Assembly (NCBI GenBank): GCA_011947345.1
Contig: JAAVTG010000540.1
Location: 124,001-188,000 of the forward strand
Source of the DNA: Phytophthora quininea
Taxonomy: Eukaryota; Oomycota; Peronosporomycetes; Peronosporales; Peronosporaceae
DNA length: 64,000 nucleotides
Direction: 5' to 3'
Shown: positions 43,571 to 51,865 of the stretch, piece by piece
How the letters are laid out: each line of letters starts with the position of its first letter
Numbering within the stretch: the first letter of the stretch is position 1
The notes under the pieces: generated by a model
Seen by the model: the letters and a program-made list of their open reading frames with translations, nothing else
Database searches by the model: none
What the model was told of the DNA's origin: nothing
Program-made: the position numbers and the translations under genes

Positions 43571-43925
43571 ATGCGTCCGCACTATCTCATCGTCGTGGTT
43601 TCGACCATCCTGTTGACTTGTTTCGACGCTGCTATGGCCAACACTGCCCCGAAACGGGAGCTGAGTGCTGCCAACGAAAACTCGGCCAACCGCATGCTTC
43701 GTGCTGCGAGATGACGGAGACTGCGGATGACGACGAAAATGAAAGTGATGGAGAGAGAGCGTTTGGCCTGAGCTACTTCACTACTTCAAACAGTGGCGTA
43801 TGAAGCGATTGGAGAACAAGAAGAAGGCGTTCTACAGGAAGGTCTATAAGACTGCTAAGAAGAACGCCAAAGGGGGAATATATGGGTGGTGTTCTTCCGC
43901 AGCTAAAATCACAACGTGGAGTTGA
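43571..43925 (+). pseudogene. RXLR-type secreted effector gene remnant
   Basis: ATG 43571 opens with a signal-peptide-like stretch (YLIVVVSTILLTCFDAA, cleavage likely after about residue 23) and then an RMLR tetrapeptide at residues about 42-45, which fits the RXLR motif. A stop follows three codons later at about 43,712. In another frame an acidic stretch with a GERAF motif (dEER-like) follows at about 43,757, and in the third frame a Lys-rich C-terminus (WRMKRLENKKKAFYRKVY, about 43,794-43,847). Two frame changes therefore destroy the gene. RXLR proteins are delivered into plant cells to alter defence; the specific target is unknown. Identification rests on the order signal peptide, RXLR, dEER. 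Confidence 0.6.
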
Positions 43926-43929
43926 TTCA

Positions 43930-44163
43930 GATGCTTAACTTGTTTCCTGGTTGTTCTGGTTGTTCTTATGGTTGGGGGTATTTGCTATTCTGAAATCTGA
44001 TCCGTTGAATGATGATTGAATCTCGATGGGATATTTGAATGTGAAGTTAATGATTTCCTTTCTTCTGGATGTTTTCTGTAGGCCCTCGGTCCGGCAGGCC
44101 CCGCAGGGACTCGAACCCCAACCGGAGGGACGAACTTCGTGAGTTGTATGCACTGCGGCACAT
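43930..44163 (-). mobile_element. tRNA-derived SINE
   Basis: On the minus strand a pol III A-box-like TGCCGCAGTGCA (44160-44149) is followed 43 bases later by a perfect B box GGTTCGAGTCC (44117-44107), the spacing of a tRNA gene. No acceptor stem or full cloverleaf can be folded, so it is not a working tRNA. The body continues about 170 bases to an AC-rich tail with AGAACAACC repeats (about 43,940-43,965). The 5' end abuts the stop codon of the neighbouring family gene at 44165. I do not see a target-site duplication. Confidence 0.6.
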
Positions 44164-44164
44164 G

Positions 44165-45373
44165 TTAGATACTACCCAGGTTGAGGTCGCCGATCAGACG
44201 ATTCTGCGCGTCTTGGTTGATCATTCGCATTCGCTCCCCCACCACCCGTAGCATCATTTCTTGGAGTTGTCCCAGTGCAGCAGACGAATTCCAACCACCT
44301 TCTAGAACCTTGAGCTTGTAGCTGCATCGACTCACACAAGCTTCTGTTGGGTTTGTCAGCGACGGGGAAACGACCGTCCAGCTCTGGTCTTCGAACAAAA
44401 CTCCCGCGGAAGGCAGGAGCCATCTGGTCCTCCCGACCAAAACGATGCGATGGTCTTCTTCGTATCTTCGGAAGGTGTTAATGGCATCCACATATTGACC
44501 CCGTTCGTAGCACGAAGCCATCGCGGTCATGTCATGTAAACTTGGAGTGCTCTTACGAACCTGCATAGAACCAAACGTTTAAGCGTAAAACGTTCAACAC
44601 AATTGCAGGTAAGGATAATAAAAACTCACCCGTCCGAAGAACTTGTCCACGTTCGTGTCGTTGTCATGGTTGACGTTGATGATGTGCTGCCACAAGTGAT
44701 CTCCAACGACCTGCATCGGAAGCGACACAGGCGTAATTGCAGTGGTGCCAGTGCAAATTCCTCGTACTGGATCGCAGTCGGCGCGAAATGAGATCGCTGT
44801 ACTCGAGTCAACGATTGGGAACGCCATGTCGGCTTCGTATCGCAGTTGATCCAGGCTGGCTGCCAATTCGGCCAGGATTTCCTTTGCGACAATAGGCTGG
44901 ATCAATGGTCCGTCAACCGTAGGCTGCGGTCGAAACACAAAGTCGAAGCCCTGCAAACTCATTTGCTGTTAGTCAAAGCCCCGCAAGACAACAATGGTTG
45001 AATACAGTCGATACCTCTAAAACATCGTCCTTCAGCAGCTCTTTGCGAAGGGGCTCGGTTAACTTATGGTGCATTTCCAGCGCTCGGCTCAGTTTTCGGT
45101 TCACCAGTTCGGTTCGTTGACGGTCGGCGTACGCCATTGCGGCTAAGCTGCGCCACGTGCTGTTCGTGGGGTCGTTCTTGTGGAATTAAACGTCTGGCAC
45201 ATTAACGAGACTGCATTGTGGAGATGGCTGTCTCGGTCGTGCTGCCATTTCTCCAATTGAGCGCGAAGATAGACTTCCTCTGCCCGAAGTGCTTCAATCT
45301 CGGCTCGCTTGCGACGCTGCAGATCGGTCGAGTAGGACACACTGCCTTCGCGAACTTTGCGTGGAGTCTTCAT
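44165..45373 (-). CDS. Divergent spliced bZIP-like/START-like family protein (unit 24)
   Basis: Minus strand. From ATG 45373: a charged helix LQRRKRAEIEALRAEEVYLRAQLEKW, then (after a frame change or tiny unspliced region near 45,190) NSTWRSLAAMAYADRQRTELVNRKL. Two introns fit well: 45014-44951 (64 nt, GTATCG...CAG) and 44629-44571 (59 nt, GTGAGT...CAG). Both splice in frame, giving GFDFVFRPQP and KFFGR/VRKSTPS joins. Exon 4 has RRYEEDHRIVLVGR and a weak signature (LFEDQSWTVVSPS). The canonical basic region is reduced and no DETGW remains. It is the only intron-bearing member I see. The 3' end touches the SINE and may have been altered by it. Confidence 0.55.
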
Positions 45374-46399
45374 CTTGATCTCTTGATGCGTTGATATCCA
45401 CGACCCTTATTTCCAAATGAAGTTGACGATCACAAGGTGAGCCCGTCAAGCTGATGATGCACATGAAATACCGCGTCAAACAGCCGGAAAGTTTACACGC
45501 TTCATCACCATGGTGAAGGAGATGCTCCCAGTATTTGAACGATTATGCAGAGCGTAAACGCCTTGCAATGTCCCCCTTACCCAAATGTGGACTGAGTCTC
45601 AACGTGGGATCGTTAACTGGCACATGTCTAGCTAGGATAAGTTGGAAGCATACTCATTCGTGTGTACCCATCTAAACCCATGCACGACAAACAGCTCTTT
45701 TACCACTTCTTCTCGCGTTCACTGTGCACTAAACCAAGATTCCACATGGACGTCACGATCATATCTCTTTGTCGCCAAGTCTCAACTGTGGATTGGGATT
45801 GTCCAAGGCCCTGAAGGCGAAAAATAGGTTTCCTGAAGGGAAGGTCATCACCTCGCTCAGCCCGGAATCGATGCACGTGTAAGTGCTATGGTTTTCTAAC
45901 ATACGGGGCTGCAGCATGCAGTCCCCGGGCGAGTATATTTTCCCATCGATAGATAGCTCGAAGACCAGTCCATTCGGAGGCCAGCCATTTGCTCTTCGGC
46001 GGCGGCGCGACAACGTCAAGCTCCAGCAGCACAAGCGCCGGCAGACTGCTGCCTCGGTCGCGCGCTTTTTAACCCGCCACTCCTCACCCAGGGGCTGGCC
46101 TCTCCGACTTCCTCTCGGGCTGGCGCCGCCTACGGCGCTCACGCCCATCTCTACGAGACCGAGGCTTTAACGTGAATGGACTGATCTGATGCCCCAACGA
46201 CCTGTACGATCAAGGAAAGCCCCTATTATAAGTTCTTTGGATTTTATCCAGAGTTGTTCAGGCGACATGAATACAGGTACTAATCTCTATAAAACATACA
46301 GGGGTTACTCGTTGAACACTATCCGTTCCACGTAGATATCGTCATCTGATGGAATCATCTGGTTGCATCGAAGTCTTGTTGCATTTTACTCCGTAAAGC
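45374..46399. other. Intergenic stretch with a GC-rich island
   Basis: No convincing gene. 45,960-46,165 is markedly more GC-rich than its surroundings (Arg/Gly-coding when translated) and could be a fragment of a transposon end. A minus-strand open stretch at 45759-46148 has no recognised similarity. Confidence 0.4.
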
Positions 46400-47638
46400 C
46401 TAAAGGTCGATTCCCGCCAACGTGTCTTCGATCAGCAGCTTGTCCAGCGTGCCTATTATCTCTTGTGCGTCTTCGTCGGTGGAGCTCTGGAGAACGTGCT
46501 GGAAATCCCCAATGAACTCATTTCGGAAGCTGGGTTTGCTGAAACGCATGGGTCGCTGGCGAACGCAAATTTCCACAAGCGTCGACGCTCCATCCGCAGA
46601 GGGACGAAGACTAACCCATCCTGTCTCGTGCAAGTGCATACCATGAAAGATTCCTTCTCCTTCCGAGTGCGTTTTCCAAACAAATACCGTCCGACAATCC
46701 TCCACAAACCGCCGGAATACGTATCGCTGCCGGATAGACACCTTCACACCACTGGCCAATGCCCGGACGAGGCGGTATTTGATAGCGACGATGCTGTCCG
46801 GGTCTCCTAAACCTTCATAGTCTTCACGATCGTCTTGTCGATGCAACAACTTGGCTAACGTCCACATTGTGTTGCTCGTTTGCTCGTAAGTAAATGGCTG
46901 GCACACCTTGTTTAGATGTTGGAAATACTCCATTTCACCGTCCGACTTGGACCGATGCAGCGACGTTACCACTCCTTCAGGCATAGAACGAAAGTCACAC
47001 TCCTTGTACAGTTCGTTAAAGCGAGCATAGCATGCATCTACTCCACGAAGATGCACAGTATACAAGACGTGGTCCAAACGTAACCCCTCCCAAAGACTCG
47101 ACGTGATAGGAGTGTTAACCCCTTCCAGTTCTCCAGTCTGTCGACGTAGCAGACTCGCGAGGACATCGATATACGAAGCTTGGATGCTGAGTGCGTCTAC
47201 TAGTCGTAGTTGATCATTCTCCGCTCGCAACCGTAAGCCACGTTGCTGTACTGCGAGCTGTCTCCATACAGGATTGAGATCGTCGACGTGGGTACTCACT
47301 CGGAACTTGCCGCGCCTTCGGCTCTGCTTCATCTCGAACAACCGCACAGACAACTGGGCCTTCATTCGCAGTAAGGCTTCCCGCTCGTTCTTCAATCGCT
47401 GCTGATACTTTTTCTTCCGAAGGGATTCTTTCTCTTTGCGAGTCTTGGGTCGTTCTGCTTGAGCTCCAGGAATACACAAGCCAGCCAGCGGAGAACTAAG
47501 CGGTAAAGGACTTGGAACGCCGACATCCATCGCGCCAGTGCTGTTTCGTGGGGACTCGCACGCTTGATAAGACACCAACTGGTCGCTTGTCTCCAAGCAA
47601 GCCCAGAGTTCCTCGACCAGTCCTGCCCCGGTTGCCAT
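46400..47638 (-). CDS. bZIP-like/START-like family protein (unit 25)
   Basis: 412 residues, intact, minus strand. Lacks the FLADL start motif (begins ATGAGLVEELWACLETSDQL). Basic region ESLRKKKYQQRLKNEREALLR at about 89-109; PVWRQLAVQQRGLRLRAENDQ; YARFNELYKECDF; YFQHLNKVCQPFTYEQTSNTMW; DPDSIVAIKYRLVR; VFVWKTHSEGEGIFHGMHLHETGW; GTLDKLLIEDTLAGIDL. It shares QHLNK and the AxMW block with unit 1, so these two form an old divergent lineage at the edges of the array. Likely nuclear. Confidence 0.85.
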   Translation of the reverse strand: MATGAGLVEELWACLETSDQLVSYQACESPRNSTGAMDVGVPSPLPLSSPLAGLCIPGAQAERPKTRKEKESLRKKKYQQRLKNEREALLRMKAQLSVRLFEMKQSRRRGKFRVSTHVDDLNPVWRQLAVQQRGLRLRAENDQLRLVDALSIQASYIDVLASLLRRQTGELEGVNTPITSSLWEGLRLDHVLYTVHLRGVDACYARFNELYKECDFRSMPEGVVTSLHRSKSDGEMEYFQHLNKVCQPFTYEQTSNTMWTLAKLLHRQDDREDYEGLGDPDSIVAIKYRLVRALASGVKVSIRQRYVFRRFVEDCRTVFVWKTHSEGEGIFHGMHLHETGWVSLRPSADGASTLVEICVRQRPMRFSKPSFRNEFIGDFQHVLQSSTDEDAQEIIGTLDKLLIEDTLAGIDL

Positions 47639-47828
47639 CTCGTCACTTGCTTGTGAGTGTTAGATAATGGAGTATAATACATACGATAACTCATATGCCT
47701 CTTGTTCATTGTCAGTCACGGTTGCTTCTATCTGTGCTCAGGTGACGGTCACACCATCTGTAGTCGGCCGCTTTTACCGATGCTGACGACAGATGTGTAT
47801 CTCTGGTGCCCTTTCTCAAGATCTGGAT

Positions 47829-47958
47829 CACGTGGAAGGAGTATTTCCCAAAACCAGTACCGATGTACCACCATCGTCCCGGAACCAGTACCTTACTCAA
47901 AACCAGTACTTGTACCAATGAAAGTGCTTGTTCAATTTGGTACATGTTCGTTTCCATA
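47829..47958 (+). repeat. Left terminal inverted repeat of a MULE-like element
   Basis: About 130 bases, nearly perfect inverted match to 48751-48881. Internally repetitive, with AACCAGTAC occurring several times. Outer end near CACGTGGA. Confidence 0.75.
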
Positions 47959-48033
47959 CTATCTTGCACGAGCACGGGATCAGCCATACTTCTATTCAGT
48001 TCTGAGTAAAAATTAATGTTAATTAAAGCGTAT

Positions 48034-48588
48034 TCAGTCGTCTAGGAGGAACGCCATGGACATCCGCGTGGCTGCTTGTTGGGCTACAGCACTTCCTTGC
48101 TCAACTGGGGTTCTTGCTTGTTGGGATGTTGCTGTTGGAATTTTTGGGAGCTCAAAAGGCGAGGCGATAAGGTCGGAATTCAGTTCATCGCTCTCGCTGC
48201 CATGGCGACGACAAGTTCGCCGGTTGTGACCAACTTCCGTACACGATCTACAAACATAAGTGTTCTTGCCTCTGCTCTCTCCAGCACTAGCGATGCGTCG
48301 TTTGATGCGGCGACCAGCCTGCTTGTAGTATGGTGAAGGCTTCACTTCGACGAGACCTGGAGGCGTATCGCGCACAGGAAGTGCGATTCTTTTGTCGAAG
48401 AATTTGTTAGCGTAGGTACTCACCAAGTATGCCGGATGAAAAGCAACACAATGCATGTTCTCATTGTAGGTGAAGTCCTGCATGAACGTGGTTGCTGCCA
48501 ATCCGGAGCTGAATGGCATTCCCAGTTTCAGCACGGTTGTTCCGTGCAGGCTTGTCAGATCCAATTGCGCGCGACTTGATGAAGTCAT
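48034..48588 (-). pseudogene. C-terminal fragment of a MULE transposase
   Basis: 184 residues from ATG 48588. It includes NENMHCVAFHPAYLVSTY, GRRIKRRIASAGE and a CCHC-like zinc knuckle YVCRSCTEVGHNRRTCRRHG (C-x2-C-x4-H-x4-C), the pattern found at the C-terminus of Mutator-like transposases after the SWIM domain. The catalytic DDE domain is absent upstream, so this is a relic. It lies inside a pair of 130-base inverted repeats. Alternatively it is a captured zinc-knuckle domain, but the preceding residues favour the MULE reading. Confidence 0.55.
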
Positions 48589-48750
48589 GGTTGCTAGGGT
48601 GTCCGGAGGTAGAAAAGCTGCTTGTAGAGGTCGTTGTTGTCAAGATTGAGAATGGTGCGATGGAGGGAGGGGTGCTAAACTTGCTGCAACAGCCCTTCCG
48701 CTAACGCTGTCCATGCCAGACTCTTCCGCTGCTAAGATTGTTGGGACGTT

Positions 48751-48881
48751 CGGTACTGGAAACGAATATGTACCAAATTGAACAAGCACTTTCATTGGTA
48801 CAAGTACTGGTTTTGAGTAAGGTACTGGTTCCGGGACGATGGTGGTACATCGGTACTGGTTTTGGGAAATACTCCACGTGG
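48751..48881 (-). repeat. Right terminal inverted repeat of the MULE-like element
   Basis: Inverted partner of 47829-47958; differences are a few bases (for example a 2-base gap near the outer end). Confidence 0.75.
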
Positions 48882-49113
48882 AAGAGCCAAACTCCAATCT
48901 ACTGGTATCACAGCGGCTGAATCCACTTCATAATGATCCCCTAAAACGAGTTTGTTTATGTCAGACTTTATCACCATCAAACTCGTCTTCCAGCACGACT
49001 CGCTCCAGCATTCGCTCGACTTCCTGCCCAGTCTCGCGACGTATTGGTCCTTCGATCCTTTTCTTTCTGAGCCACCGAGTCAAGACCACAGCACTAATAC
49101 AAGATTGTATTGG

Positions 49114-50415
49114 TCACTCTGTGTTGGAACACAAGTTTCCAAGCTCATCAATCGCCAAGCCGTCTGTCGCCAGTGCATCGTCCAGTATGAGTCGCTCCAT
49201 CATTCGCTCGATTTCTTGGTAGTCTTCCTGCTCTGACGCAACCATCAGCGTCATATACTGGTCCTTTGTCGCCTTTTCCGTGCTGCCGTTTTGAAAGTGC
49301 ATGGGCACTATACGGATGCACGCTTGCACAAGCGTCATGGCCGCATTTTCAGAGTCAGTGGGCGGAGCATGCACGACGCACCAACCCGTCTCGTCAGAAG
49401 TCAGCCCAGGCGTATCGCCACTTGGCTCACACAGAGCTCGCCACAAGATAACGACACGATTCTGTTCGACGTACCTCCTTACCACATGATGCACCTTCCT
49501 TGGGAAAACTTCGCTGTTCTCGTAGCGAAGTGGGGCATTGAACTGTACGGCCGACGAGTTCTCGGGGTCTGGCAAGCCGTCGTAAACCCGTCGACCTTCC
49601 TGTCGATGAGGAACCAACGCCAATTCCCACACAGCATCACACGTTCTCTTGTAGTTGAACGGAACTCTCCCCACCCCGATCGTCTCGAAGTACTCCGTCT
49701 CTCCATCCACCTTCCGTTTGGGCTCGCCACGGATGATCCCTCCGGGCGTTGGCGTCGTGCCCACTTCTCGGAACACGTCATCCAACTTGGTGTACAACAG
49801 ATCTAGGCTGTCAAAGTAGGTTTTGTAGAGTACTGTATCTCTAGTCTCCAGTCTCGCCTTCTTCTCTGGCACTTGAGCGCCGTCTTCGTCTAAGCTCTCC
49901 AAGTCTCGAGCTCTTTTCTTGAGCACGTCCTCCAGGTCCTGGATCATCACCGCTCGACTGTTCACTGCGCTCTGCAGTCTCTTCTGGACCGCCTCGGCCT
50001 CCAGTCTTCTATCATATTGCCGCAACGCAATTGCTCGCCACGCTGCGAGGCCTACAGAGTCTTGGGGCCCACTTTTGGGCTCCGACTCGCTGGGCTTCTT
50101 GGCCTGTTGCAGTTGCTCCAACTTCAGAGTCAATTCTCGGTCCTGCTGGCGTAAACTGGCCCACTCCGCCTTGAGTCTGCGTCTGTAGGCGTCTCGCCGC
50201 TGGCCGGCCTTGAGCTTGGCCAACTCCTGTTTGCTCCTCTTTTCGTCCTCTTTTCTACTTACGGGACTATTCCCCGCAAGCTCGATATTGGGAAGAGACT
50301 GCAGCGACTGCAGCGACTGCAGCAGCGCCTCCGTGTCCATCTCCTCCAGCTGCAGTCCGGCCTGCTCGAGCGTTAGGAAGCTGCTGACGCCGTCCAGAAG
50401 CTGCTGGTCCGCCAT
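49114..50415 (-). CDS. bZIP-like/START-like family protein (unit 26)
   Basis: 433 residues, intact, minus strand. N-terminus ADQQLLDGVSSFLTLEQAG with a Gln/Ser/Leu-rich repeat (LQSLQSLQSLP) at about 33-42, encoded by a CTGCAGTCG-type 9-base repeat. Basic region QRRDAYRRRLKAEWASLRQQD; AAWRAIALRQYDRRLEAEAVQ; YTKLDDVFREVG; YFETIGVGRVPFNYKRTCDAVW; DPENSSAVQFNAPL; RRYVEQNRVVILWR; GLTSDETGW; ERMMERLILDD. Close to unit 3 (QRRDAYRRRLKAEW versus GKRRDAYRKRLKEEW), so the right end of the array carries the AMW-type lineage. Likely nuclear. Confidence 0.86.
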   Translation of the reverse strand: MADQQLLDGVSSFLTLEQAGLQLEEMDTEALLQSLQSLQSLPNIELAGNSPVSRKEDEKRSKQELAKLKAGQRRDAYRRRLKAEWASLRQQDRELTLKLEQLQQAKKPSESEPKSGPQDSVGLAAWRAIALRQYDRRLEAEAVQKRLQSAVNSRAVMIQDLEDVLKKRARDLESLDEDGAQVPEKKARLETRDTVLYKTYFDSLDLLYTKLDDVFREVGTTPTPGGIIRGEPKRKVDGETEYFETIGVGRVPFNYKRTCDAVWELALVPHRQEGRRVYDGLPDPENSSAVQFNAPLRYENSEVFPRKVHHVVRRYVEQNRVVILWRALCEPSGDTPGLTSDETGWCVVHAPPTDSENAAMTLVQACIRIVPMHFQNGSTEKATKDQYMTLMVASEQEDYQEIERMMERLILDDALATDGLAIDELGNLCSNTE

Positions 50416-50544
50416 CGTCTATGTCGAAGTGGCATCTCGACAAACAATGTAGCTTCAAAAGACCTATTTATGTAGCTGTCGTGTATTGATAAAACCTAGT
50501 TGTTGTGTAGTATTGACAAAACCTGGCGATGCCGACGGCGTGAA

Positions 50545-51620
50545 GGTGTTGGAAGGCCAAGAGGCTCTGGCAAATGAGGCCCAGGACTTCCGCTTGAGTG
50601 TGTGGATGTGCAGAGGCAACTCCAAGACGCACACGACCTGCTGACAAGTGACCAAGCCAAAGCGCCGCCCAAATCTGTTGGCCAGAGGCGCGATTTGTAT
50701 CGACAGCGGCGGAAGGAGGAGCGAGCTTGGCTGGAGCGACAGGAACGGCAGCTGAGAGAGGAATCGCAGTCACTAGAATACAGAGGTTCTGTAGCAAACC
50801 TTTCTGTAGTGATGAAGTAGTTGGTGGAGCGTCGTCCACTTGGAGAGCGATCGCTCGCAGGGAGAAAGCCGCCGGGTGGTGGCGCACACGCAGAACGCGG
50901 TGCTACAGAGTCAAATAGCGACATGAACGAAGCTAATCTGAGGGCTGGGACTCCCTTTCCACAAGTGGCTGCGACGAGAAGGGATGGGTAATGTGGAGAC
51001 CGCCTCGAAGACGAACGACAACATCTGCTACACTGTAAGAAGAACTGACAGAGCTGGGCGGGATGCACCAGCAGACAGATGAGGTTTTGCAGTCGTGGGA
51101 GTTCGGTTCGAGTGGCGCTACGGTCTGAGGGAAGTTTGAACGGAAGCAGGTTGGAGACAGGGAAGGTTTCGCGGACGTGGAGATGATGCACTTGCCGTAC
51201 GAATTTGACGATGTCTGTGGGGCCATGTGGGAGGTGATATCGCTCCCGCATAGGACAATTGAGAGGGTTGAGTTCAACACGCTTCCGTGTCGGAATGACA
51301 CTTTCGCGGTGAAGTTTCGAGTGAGTTCCCAGAAGCACTGTGGCAACGACGTGGATGTTATGACTCATTTGTTGCGCGGCGGTACTGTGATGACGGCCGC
51401 ACAGTGATCGTGTGGTTTGGTGTCATGGAAGCGGAGGGAAGTTTCGCTGGTATTGGTGTGACCGACACGAGGCGGTGCGTCGCTTACCCTATTGCAGGAC
51501 ACTTTAGTGAAGATCCATCGACATTGGTTCAGAAATGCTGTCGACTCGAGCCATTCATCATTAACAGACCGTCCTCAAGGGCCCAAGCGTTTATTGAGCC
51601 GAACTTCGCCAGTGCCAGGA
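50545..51620 (+). pseudogene. Decayed family pseudogene in the left inverted-repeat arm (unit 27)
   Basis: Pieces in three frames: VLEGQEALANEAQD, QRRDLYRQRRKEERAWLERQE (basic region), STWRAIARREK, HQQTDEVLQSWEF, MHLPYEFDDVCGAMWEVISLPHR, TFAVKFRVSSQ and MIVWFGVMEAEGSFAGI, where GVTDTRRC stands in place of DETGWC. Several stops lie between. The wording is nearest unit 26, which is 130 bases away on the other strand. A copy with mostly the same lesions sits in the right arm. Confidence 0.75.
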
Positions 51621-51865
51621 TAGCGATCCTGTCATTGCTGACTCGCTCGCCAAGCTCACAATTGAATTATTCGTCCAAGTGGAGGGCTCACAACTACTTG
51701 GCCCTGAAAACGTGCCGTAGCTTTCGCGTTGCAACACTTGAGGTGGTGTCGATGAACATCTCACGGGTTACACAATCAATTCGTCACGGCTGCTACATGT
51801 ATCTCGAGAACTCACACACGCGGGGGATCGAGAAACTACGTTGCTGGTACATTTTGCGAGACCTT

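Larger units (their letters stand above)
47829..48881 (-). mobile_element. Small Mutator-like element (MULE) with long terminal inverted repeats
   Basis: About 1.05 kb bounded by 130-base inverted repeats and carrying one short frame with a MULE-type zinc knuckle. The transposase catalytic region is missing, so it is a non-autonomous or internally deleted copy. Flanking target duplications of about 9 bp, usual for MULEs, are not evident. Confidence 0.6.

Noticed and set aside
44107..44160. tRNA gene on the minus strand
   Set aside because: A and B boxes are present, but no acceptor stem or anticodon arm folds, and the sequence continues into a SINE-like body.
45759..46148. 129-residue minus-strand open frame
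   Set aside because: Runs through a GC-rich island with biased composition and has no recognisable domain or promoter.
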